This document shows, piece after piece, positions 56,033 through 64,000 of a DNA stretch of 64,000 nt. The notes under the pieces are model-generated. The model worked only from the letters and a program-made list of their open reading frames with translations, did not search any database and had not been told where the DNA came from. Position 1 is the first letter of the stretch; each line of letters begins with the position of its first letter. This stretch comes from Brachionus rotundiformis. Lineage: Eukaryota; Rotifera; Eurotatoria; Ploima; Brachionidae. The stretch is taken from contig JAESIW010000200.1 of the NCBI GenBank assembly GCA_016802295.1, positions 4,956,336-5,020,335 on the forward strand, in the 5' to 3' direction. The position numbers and the translations under genes were made by a program.

Positions 56033-56867
56033 GCCAAAGAGCTTGTACTGAAGCTTTATCAGTTGTAGTTTTTTTTTCTAAATTGCTTTTAAATTTAATT
56101 AGATAATGATTCTAAATAATTCTAAAAACCGAACAAACAAGATAAAAATTAGTTTTATCATTTTTAGATTATGAAATTTATTAAATTGGTTTTTGGAAAA
56201 TTTTTTTTAATTTATAAAATTTTTAGTGTTTTTTTTTTTTAATAAAGTTTATAATTCTCAAGTTTAAAGTTAGTTAATCTAAAGTATCTTAATTAAAAAC
56301 TAACAAAATTTAATTAATTATTTAAAACCTTGTAAATATCTTGATTTGTTTTTGAAAATTTTACAAATGAGACTTCTTGAGATAAATTATAAAGTGCTTA
56401 TGATAAAGTGAAATTCGTCCAAAAACAGATCAACCTATAAATTTCCTGATTATTAATTTAAAAAAAATTAATATTCAATTTACTAAATATTATAATCAGT
56501 GACTATTTTATCACCAAATTTTAATGATCGTAGTTGACGGAGCATGGATATCAGTCCAATTTATAATTTCTTCTAATCTGAATACATACAAAATTTCCAC
56601 ACGGAAACAATTATGATAGGAAAATATTATATAATTAAATTTTATTAATTCAGAACCAAATTATATAATATGGAAAACTTTTTCAAGACGCAGAATTATG
56701 TATTTGACTTTTTTCATAGTTCAAAACTAGACATTTAACTAGTGTCTCTGAAAAATTTTGAACATTCCTTCATGAAATTCTTATAATTGATGAATTTAAA
56801 GTATTTTAAAATTTTTTATGAACTCAAATATAACAAATTCCCTTTGAATTTTATTAAAAATTAAATT

Positions 56868-57270
56868 TAATGGCGTTCCTCAAGGCTATGTTTAGGGTCC
56901 ACTCCTGTTCATTGGTTATATCAATGAAATGCTTTAATTATTTAAAATGATTGTAAATCCTATGCAGACGACATAAAAATAATTACCGTCAGTTAAAAAT
57001 GTAAAAGTTTTCATCTAATTTGACATGGACAAAATTTGAACTGATCAAAAAAAATGGTCAACAGTGCTAAACGCAGACAAGGGCAAGGTCTAACCTCAAA
57101 ATCAGAAGTAAGACATAGTGCTGTTAAAGCGAATAAGGTGTTGGTTAGATCAGAAAATCGTTTAAATTCCTAAACAAACACTTCACTTTTGTACAAATCC
57201 GTTGTTAAACCACATTTAGAATATGCCATTAGCACTAGCAAATTTCTTAGATATCTTCTAATTTTGAATA
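56868..57270 (+). mobile_element. LINE reverse transcriptase relic
   Basis: Frames in sequence read NGVPQGYV (stop) GPLLFIGYINEML, the GVPQGSVLGPLLFLIYIND palm motif. Then, in a shifted frame, YADDIKIITV; next KKMVNSAKRR overlapping WSTVLNADKGKV (the L-N-x-x-K segment); and LYKSVVKPHLEYA, the thumb motif. Several stops and shifts make it non-functional. It runs directly into a Tc1 fragment. Confidence 0.78.
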
Positions 57271-57279
57271 AAATGTGCC

Positions 57280-57870
57280 CTAAACTCTGCAACTCCTCAT
57301 TTGATCAATCTTTATATCTCCTCAAAAAAAAACTTTATTTTGACAAAAAAAAGATAAATAAATGTATATTGTCCAGAGTTATTTTCAGTGACGAGTCCAA
57401 TTTTGAGGTATTAAATCATAAGTCAAGAGTAATAGTTAAAGGTTACAAAACGGTGGAGGCTCAGTCGGTATCCGGAGATGCATTTAATACAAACGCATTA
57501 GTATATGCAACATTTATACAGGACGAATTAATCAATTTGTCTACATTAACACCTTGGAAAACAATCTTTAACCATCTGTTGAATTCATTTTCGAGCCAAA
57601 TGACCCTTGGGTTTTTCAAAAAGATGTGGCTCACTCAGTGAGCGACTGGTTTGAAGAACAGAACATTCAGATTCTGCAATGATATGCCCGTTTGCCAGAT
57701 CTCAAGCCGATCGAGAGCTTTTGGTCATACAAGGATGCCAGATTCAAAAGACTTGAGTAACCTCTATTGAGCATTTAAAAGAGATTTTACACAAAGAGTG
57801 GATTCCGACTTAGTACCCACAAAAATTGATTGAATCTGCTCCAAAATGAGTTTTGGTTTTTTATAACGTC
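57280..57870 (+). mobile_element. Tc1/mariner transposase relic
   Basis: Reads SRVIFSDESNFEVLNHKSRV (first catalytic Asp), then WVFQKDVAHSVSDWFEEQNI (second catalytic Asp) and, after one stop, YARLPDLKPIESFWSYKDAR (third Asp, spacing typical of DD34D). The region between the first and second motifs has lost the WG motif, and stop codons are present. It continues in frame from the LINE relic across 57189-57641, giving a chance chimeric open frame. Confidence 0.8.
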
Positions 57871-58865
57871 TATGCTGGTCATTTCAAATATTAAATTGAA
57901 AAAATTTCTAAATTTTTGTCTTTTTGAATTTTTCTGGAATTTTTTTTTCCACTTTATTTTTTTTTGGTTTTATGTTTTTGGACTATGACAGTTAAAAACT
58001 AAAACAAAGCCGCTTTTTATTTTCCCGTCTTTTATAAACGTAAAAACAACCTTTATATCAACTAATAAAAAAGCTTATAAACTTTGGTAACAAACTCTGG
58101 CTCCTAATCCATATTAAAAATCCAAATTTGATTAAGGATCAAAACTAATCTGAACATTGACAAAACTTAAATATCTTATTTTTGGGTTGGAACAGAAAAA
58201 ATGGTGGAAAAACTGGATGAAACGCAATTGAATTTTTTCAATTAAAATAATTTCATAAAAATATAAATTTAACAATAGAATAGATAATTTAGAATGTCAA
58301 AAATAGTCAGAAATTAACATTATTTTGAGTAATTAAATAAAAATATCTCGAATATATTCTAGACAATTTACAGAACTCAAATTTAAACAATAAATAAGAA
58401 TAGTTATTGTTTTCATAATCTTGATTATACCTGTAAAACTTTTAAAATATTTTAATTTTAAAAATTTGATACACAATTATTCGCTTTTTTAATATATTCT
58501 AGGAATTTTTCACTAAAACTTAACAAATATTTTTAACTTATTTCTATTTAAATATCGTTATTTAAACAATTGATTTGCTTTTAAAATAAAACCAAAAAAT
58601 CTCTGAAATATTGTTCTTTATAATGTTATTTTTACAGGTAAATTGGTCTTATTCAAGTATCTAAATTTAACCGATTATTTAAATTGGAACGCAATTTAAA
58701 TCATTCCAAGAGAAGGATCTTGTTTTATTCAAATATGTTCTCTTTTATTATATCAGACTTACAAATATTTTATATAGCTTTTAATTTTTTCATGCATAAA
58801 AAATGATCATGTTTTATATAATAAATAGATTTTAAGAGCCACCCAGTTTGAACCAGAGTTTTAAA

Positions 58866-61295
58866 ATGAAATCTTTTAAGCAATTAATATTGTTAGTACT
58901 GCTGGCAAAATTAAATTGTTTGCCGCCGTTACCAGAAATTTGGACAATAGAGCTCGAAAAGGCCATAAAAGGAGACATCGCTGACAACTGGCTTTCAGAC
59001 TACACTTTCTATGCACCGGTAAGAGTAAGACCTGGAGAATCATGGAAAGTGAGCGTTGAAGCCAAATGGATTGGACCTTCATTAAGAGATCCTTCTCTCT
59101 TGAATTATCTAATGCTGAAATTTAGTCCTATTGATTCGGACTATCTTTCATTATGGTCAGGTGAAAACACCCTAATTGTTCAAAGCTACAATTATTCAAA
59201 CAACCATATTGTCTTTTACAGTAATAATTCAGACAATTTTATGATATCGTCCAAGACTAGACTTGGTATTTACAATGATATGCATTTTACTCTACAGGTT
59301 GGTGATAAACTGATTCCCAATATGTTTGTTTACATAAATACCAGATATACGCGAGATGTCGAAGTAACTTGTTCAGATGGAATTTATTGCAATGGAGAGG
59401 AAAGATATGTTTTGGTTGGAAATGCAAAAATGTGCATGAGTGCCAAAATAAAGCCATGTGATGATCCAACAGGAAATCCTTGCTCTTCATACAATTGTGA
59501 CGAAACTAATAAGGAGTGTAATCCGATGCCCATTGGTGGTGATTCGTGTAGGAAATGCAACTCAACTGCGGTGGAAGAAACAACTACTTGCACAGAGCTC
59601 AATTTGGAATGCGGATGGAATGCAAATAAAACAATAAATTGTGGCAAGTGCCAAGGAAACAAAGTATGTTCGAAAAATAAATGCATTGATGTGTCATCTT
59701 TGGGAGAAGGTTCTTGTATACAACCTTATCTTTTGTATAAAGAAAATCGCACTATTCCAGAAGCTGGTTTGCCTGCTTTTACAGTCAAGGGAGACTTGAG
59801 CTCACCAATTTATGTTGATCATGTCATTCCCGATTGTAATCCATCCCCAGTACCTGACATTGTATATGAATTTGAAATCATTGGCCAAGGACTTATGGGA
59901 ATAGAAGTTCAAATGTTGAGCACAGATGGCACAACAGATGTTATGGACACAGTTTTGGCGCTTACCAATGAAACATGCAATCCTCTTCCTCTTTATTCTT
60001 TTTGTGGTGATGACAATGTTCCACCGGGAGGCGTTTCCTCTCGCATATTTGGCAAAATTTCCAAAGGTGTATACAAATTAGTTGCCAGTGCTTTTAATGA
60101 TGCTGCAGTAAATTTGGGACCATTTGAGTTAAGAGTTAAATTTTATCCAAATTGTGTGCCGCAATGTGATGGCAATCGAAAATGTGGTTCAGATGGATGC
60201 GGTGGAGTATGTGGATTGTGCGAAAATGGACAAGTTTGCCATTTAGAAACAGGTATGTGTAGAGCCGAACCGTGTATACCAGATTGCACTTATATGGTTA
60301 AGAACAATGTTACTGAAAAAAGAGATTGTGGTGATGATGGCTGTGGTAATTTATGTGGTTCGTGTAATGTATTTAACAATGAGATGTGTGTTTTTGAAAC
60401 AGGAAAATGTGTAAAAGTAAATTTATGTGACCATTTATTGCCAGTCTGTGCCGGTTCTCCATCCCCATCTTTAGAAAATCCCTATTGTGGACACGACTGT
60501 AAGTGGCATGGTATGTCTGAGCTTCTTGGTGATTTAGTTCCTAACAATAAGAGTTTTGTCTTGCCGACAATTGAGTTTAATTGGGTCAATGTACCAAATC
60601 GATCATGTGCCATAATTGAAGGATGTCACAAGAAAACTGGCAACAGGCTTCTGATGAGATTCGACACTTATGTCCACAATACAGGACGTGTTAATTTCTA
60701 TCCACCTTCTGCTGCCGAGTCTCCACATTTGTTCGAATGGAGTCCATGCCATGCTCATTATCACTTTGACGGCTTTGCTCTGTTCAATTTGTACGACATG
60801 AATCACCGTTTGTTATCTGTAGGCGGCAAAAGAGGCTACTGTATGGAAGATACTGTACAAACTATTTTTGGTGAGCATATTTCATGCGACAATACATTTG
60901 ATTGTACCAATCAAGGAATTCAGCCTGGTTGGGCTGATTTGTACCCAAATGTGTTGGACTGTCAATGGTTAGATATTACCGAAATCGAAAAAGAAAAATG
61001 GTACATTTATGAAATTTGTTCAAATGTTGACAGAAAACTACATGAAGCATCTAATACCAATGATTGTAAGCGATTTCCAGTTTATGTACCGGAGGTACCT
61101 TTTGATTTAAATTCACCTGCTTTGAAATATGAAGAAGTGTTAGCTGCAAGGAAGATTGATACCGAACCAGAAATTTCATTGGAACCAGGCGAACAACTCT
61201 CTCAACGAATTCTGGATCTTAATGGAAGCTATCGATATTTTAATTTAATGAACTTGGTTTATCATACAATCTTGATTATTATTTTTATTTATTAA
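58866..61295 (+). CDS. Secreted lysyl oxidase with Cys-rich repeats
   Basis: Single exon, 809 residues from the ATG at 58866. Signal peptide 1-18 (KSFKQLILLVLLAKLNC). An N-terminal region of about 160 residues, three Cys-rich blocks (around 165-275, 435-470 and 475-510) with CGSDGCGGVCGLC and CGDDGCGNLCGSC knots, and a beta-rich segment in between. The lysyl oxidase catalytic domain covers about 530-750. The copper site is H629-A-H631-Y-H633 (human H-x-H-x-H), preceded by FEWSPC. Lys655 in GGKRGYCMEDT and Tyr693 in DLYPNVLDCQWLDITE match the human lysyl tyrosylquinone pair (K320, Y355). The C-terminus ends in a hydrophobic run (VYHTILIIIFIY), suggesting a membrane or GPI tail. Should oxidise lysines of matrix proteins. 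Confidence 0.9.
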   Translation: MKSFKQLILLVLLAKLNCLPPLPEIWTIELEKAIKGDIADNWLSDYTFYAPVRVRPGESWKVSVEAKWIGPSLRDPSLLNYLMLKFSPIDSDYLSLWSGENTLIVQSYNYSNNHIVFYSNNSDNFMISSKTRLGIYNDMHFTLQVGDKLIPNMFVYINTRYTRDVEVTCSDGIYCNGEERYVLVGNAKMCMSAKIKPCDDPTGNPCSSYNCDETNKECNPMPIGGDSCRKCNSTAVEETTTCTELNLECGWNANKTINCGKCQGNKVCSKNKCIDVSSLGEGSCIQPYLLYKENRTIPEAGLPAFTVKGDLSSPIYVDHVIPDCNPSPVPDIVYEFEIIGQGLMGIEVQMLSTDGTTDVMDTVLALTNETCNPLPLYSFCGDDNVPPGGVSSRIFGKISKGVYKLVASAFNDAAVNLGPFELRVKFYPNCVPQCDGNRKCGSDGCGGVCGLCENGQVCHLETGMCRAEPCIPDCTYMVKNNVTEKRDCGDDGCGNLCGSCNVFNNEMCVFETGKCVKVNLCDHLLPVCAGSPSPSLENPYCGHDCKWHGMSELLGDLVPNNKSFVLPTIEFNWVNVPNRSCAIIEGCHKKTGNRLLMRFDTYVHNTGRVNFYPPSAAESPHLFEWSPCHAHYHFDGFALFNLYDMNHRLLSVGGKRGYCMEDTVQTIFGEHISCDNTFDCTNQGIQPGWADLYPNVLDCQWLDITEIEKEKWYIYEICSNVDRKLHEASNTNDCKRFPVYVPEVPFDLNSPALKYEEVLAARKIDTEPEISLEPGEQLSQRILDLNGSYRYFNLMNLVYHTILIIIFIY

Positions 61296-61408
61296 AAATA
61301 AGAGAAAATATAAAATTAACTTTTTAAAAATTGGATTTTTTATTCTTTAAATAATTTTATCTAAAATATTAATAAATATAAACAATTATTTCATCAAATC
61401 AATTCAAG

Positions 61409-61449
61409 CTATTCCATTCCTTTTATGTTCCATTCAGAGACTTTTGAGC
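61409..61449 (-). other. Possible terminal exon of a minus-strand gene
   Basis: A T-rich tract and AG precede an open run reading SKVSEWNIKGME then TAG. The splice-acceptor context is good and the composition protein-like, but no upstream exon was found, so support is weak. Confidence 0.18.
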
Positions 61450-62369
61450 CTAAAAAAAAAAAATAATTGAAGGATCGATCATGTTCAATGAAGCATCAAT
61501 TGATCAATTTAACAACAATTTAGCTTAAACTTAGTCTCGGTTTGTTAAGGACAATTATCTGTTTTTGAGCAGAAAAATGATAATCAGAAAGATTTGGGCC
61601 TTAAGTTGGAAGAAGAAATTGAGTCATTTTAAGCTATTTCTATGTTTCTACGTTCATTTTTATATTAGATTTAGTATCCAAAGGATTTTTTGTTCCAGAT
61701 AGTGGTAAAAATAATGTGGCATGACCTTGAAAGTGGCTTAACAAGCTTTTAAAACTTAGTTAAGGAAAATTCAAATGGAAAAAGACAAAATTTTACACTA
61801 ATAAAATTATATATTTTTCCAATAATTTTAATTAAATTTAAGATGGTTAAATAAATAATAACAATCTAATTTAGCAAACAAAAATTTATTCTGTTTTACG
61901 CTAATTTTTACTTAAAGATAATTTTCTAGTACTATAAAGCTAGCTCCGAAGATAATCTTCATTCAGTTCATAAGATCTCTAGCACGATTCTTAACAGGCA
62001 GAACAGTGTTAGATAAAGCCTTTCTTAATTGCTGAAAGAGATAGGTTCATTCCCAGGTTAAAATTATTAAGTGTTAACAAGCAACGAATCAACATCTTTT
62101 ATGATAAGATAGTTTTTTTACAACCCACAACTAATTTATTTTTTCTAAATTGATAGCCTTAGCTTGAGAAGAGTGCTAATCGAAAAATGGATTATCAATT
62201 TTGTACAAATTTCAGATTTGATATTTTATGTGATAAAATCGCAGCTTCCAAATTCTATTTCCAATCGATTGAAACTTTTTCATTTGTTAGAAATTTTTAA
62301 ATCAATTCTTTTACATTGGTTCGAACCTGCAAATAAAAAAGAATAATATCTTAGTAAACCCATGACCTA

Positions 62370-62640
62370 AATCTTGATAAGATCTTACTTAAGATCAGAT
62401 CAAGAAACTTACCTTATTCTGAGTAAGAACTTGAAACAAGATCTTATACTTTCAGTAACAGAACTTTGCATGGTTCGGTATCGAATCTTATAAGAGATTT
62501 CTAAGGAGGAAAAAAAGTAAAATTAAGACTTTTCTTTCTTAAAAGATCCATATAAGATCTTTAATTGTAATTTAATTGTATTTAAATAAAAACTTATTAT
62601 CTTAGAATATCTTTTTTTTTTCTTAGAGAAACGAAACAAG
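62370..62640. repeat. GATCTT-rich repeat block, left side
   Basis: Contains at least three GATCTT words (near 62391, 62440 and 62576) in TAAGATCTTA-like palindromic context plus TTCGGTATCGAATCTTATAAG at 62475. Matched by a similar block at 63415-63800. Confidence 0.5.
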
Positions 62641-62686
62641 TGATTTCATTAAGAGTAAGATTTTGATAATTTATCTTAAATTTTTA

Positions 62687-63301
62687 GATGAAGGATTACA
62701 TTTTGAGCTTCTTAGTCGTTTAGAAGATCTTGAACACAATAATGACAATTCAGAGTTATGCGATTTTGTTTTGATTTTACACGAGAAAAGAAATTTAACC
62801 AAAAAAGAGTTCAACATTTAGTGTCGAATTCAAAAAGAAAATTAAATCGATTTGAGCTAGAACAATTTGAGATTGAAAAATTTGATGATGATGTTTTTAT
62901 TTTTTTAAAAATTTCGATAGAAAGCTCAATTTTTCATTCTATAAATTACAAGAAAGCTGGTGAAAATATTTTTTTTCTATAAAGTACACAGTTGAAGGAA
63001 AATCGTTTTTTGGTTTAGTTAATTATTTCATAGAGATTGAAAATTTTTTTTTCATGTTCTTTTGTTTGCTTTAAAAACGACTAAGACATGTCTTTTAGGT
63101 GACAGTATAGTAAGAATTTCAGACAATCTTCAAACTTTAAAGCGGAACAATATTTTTGACAATTTTTTTTCAGTTTGTGAAAAAACAGACGATATAATGA
63201 TAATTAATGCTCATGATATCATATCAAAGTGTATTATTTATGAAGAAAGTGACAATGTTTTTTTTTTAATTAAGTATCTAAATGAAGATGAACACGATTA
63301 A
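62687..63301 (+). other. Unidentified coding-like fragments between GATCTT-rich blocks
   Basis: Three open runs: 62687-62821 (DEGLHFELLSRLEDLEHNND then SELCDFVLILHEKRN, preceded by TTTTTAG), an overlapping frame 62758-62982 (with KLNRFELEQFEIEKFDDDVF), and 63100-63301 (GDSIVRISDNLQTLKRNNIF and on to KYLNEDEHD, preceded by TCTTTTAG). The first two overlap in different frames, which suggests a frameshift or an unrecognised intron; the third looks like a terminal exon. Amino-acid composition is protein-like. I do not recognise the family. It may be a lineage-specific gene or the internal part of a mobile element. Confidence 0.3.
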
Positions 63302-63414
63302 ATATTTGAAGTCATTTTATTAAAAAACACTTTAAAATAAAAATTCCATTAAAAATCTTACTTTCTTCTTATTTTATTTTTTATTAAGACTTTTTAGATA
63401 TTTTCTTCTTATAA

Positions 63415-63800
63415 CTTACCAGATCTTAATATTATCTTAATAGCAAAAGATTATTCATGATTAGAAAATAAGATCTTAAAAAATTTTCTTGAAAAATCTT
63501 ATCTTAAAATGACATTGAAATACTTAAAAATGAGATCTTATAAGGAACTTTTAATAACTTTTAGGCAAAGATTTTACAAGAATCGACTTAAGAATCTTAA
63601 TTAAGATCAAGCTAAGATATTATAAGAAATTTTCCATCTAGATTCGTTAAGATTCTAATCAAGAACCTTAAAATTAGTCATAAAAAATCTTATTAAATAA
63701 GAGAAACAAAGGTAATTTTTAAGAACGGTAAAAGATCTTGAATGGATTTTTTGTCTTATTCAATCTTATAAGATCTTAAATAAGATTTCCGAACTGGGAA
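63415..63800. repeat. GATCTT-rich repeat block, right side
   Basis: At least five GATCTT words (near 63422, 63471, 63534, 63734 and 63770), mostly as TAAGATCTTA palindromes, ending near TTTCCGAACTGGG. Resembles the left block at 62370-62640, so the pair may be subterminal repeats of one element. Confidence 0.5.
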
Positions 63801-64000
63801 TTCACTCTTAAATACTTAATTTGTAATTTAATTTTAACATTAATAATAAAAAGAAGAAAACAAATAAAATAAAAAAATATCAAAAAAAATTTCATTTCAT
63901 TCAAGTTTCTATTATATTACTAATTAAGATTCTTATAATTTATTTCATTTAAATACCTTTATAGGGACTTTGAAAGTTCAATCAGGATTTAAAATTTAAT

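Larger units (their letters stand above)
56033..58865. other. Intergenic stretch with transposon debris
   Basis: 2.8 kb containing LINE and Tc1 relics at about 56870-57870 (separate entries); the rest is AT-rich without further recognisable content. Confidence 0.6.
61296..62686. other. Gene-poor stretch after the lysyl oxidase gene
   Basis: AT-rich. A possible minus-strand terminal exon at 61409-61449 is listed separately. From about 62370 the sequence becomes rich in AAGATCTTA-like words. Confidence 0.45.

Noticed and set aside
58848..58865. An extended N-terminus for the lysyl oxidase
   Set aside because: The upstream codon is TTG. The ATG at 58866 places the signal peptide directly at the N-terminus.
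62164..62346. A 60-codon plus-strand frame after the lysyl oxidase
   Set aside because: Starts at TTG, no domain, ends in a Lys run; insufficient support to call a gene.

Overview
The window is a stretch of an AT-rich animal nuclear genome. Most introns are 45-110 nt with GT...AG ends, single-exon genes sit beside genes of up to 14 exons, and the intergenic DNA is strongly A+T. The gene set is metazoan: dynactin ARP10, TDRD9 of the piRNA pathway, a ZAK-type MAP3K, DENND6, a class A GPCR, sigma-class GSTs and a double alpha-crystallin small heat-shock protein. The GST class, the doubled sHsp, the SLIMP-like SerRS paralogue and the base composition suggest a small protostome. A monogonont rotifer such as Brachionus is my best guess, but it is an inference and I could not run a search.

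Layout. 0-4.6 kb: ACTR10 (+), LIAS (-) and a single-domain KCTD-type BTB protein (+); the last two are divergent and share 68 bp between start codons. 5.9-11.6 kb: a detoxification cluster with three ordinary sigma GSTs (-), one GST carrying an N-terminal MGC acylation signal plus an acidic linker (+), and a short gene with the same acylation signal but no GST domain (+). 11.8-12.6 kb: two identical tRNA-Lys(TTT) genes. 12.9-14.3 kb: a Varp-like VPS9 protein without ankyrin repeats. 15.1-22.8 kb: a run of minus-strand genes, NSUN2, two tandem UPF0598 paralogues and a mitochondrial seryl-tRNA synthetase-like protein that appears to lack catalytic motifs. 23.4-24.2 kb: a decayed Tc1/mariner transposase. 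24.7-29.1 kb: PELO (+), PDCD5 (+) and a GPCR (-). 29.1-36.0 kb: a gene desert. 36.0-42.9 kb: complete TDRD9 (-, 7 exons) with a LINE relic in its largest intron. 43-43.8 kb: a LINE 3' end. 44.0-47.9 kb: MAP3K20/ZAK (-, 11 exons) with a second kind of LINE relic in an intron. 48.5-51.5 kb: DENND6 (+, 14 exons). 51.5-55.3 kb: gene-free, with candidate regulatory sites before the double sHsp gene (55.3-56.0 kb). 56.9-57.9 kb: LINE and Tc1 relics run together. 58.9-61.3 kb: a secreted lysyl oxidase with Cys-rich repeats. 61.3-64 kb: a region of GATCTT-rich repeats around unidentified coding fragments.

Functionally these are mostly unrelated housekeeping genes. Common threads are glutathione/stress biology (GST cluster, sHsp, ZAK), RNA modification and translation surveillance (NSUN2, PELO, ZAK as ribosome-stress kinase, SerRS-like), endosomal Rab control (Varp-like VPS9, DENND6), and transposon defence (TDRD9) amid transposon debris. 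Exon boundaries were deduced by eye from GT/AG sites, frame continuity and recalled family alignments. They are predictions, not transcript evidence.
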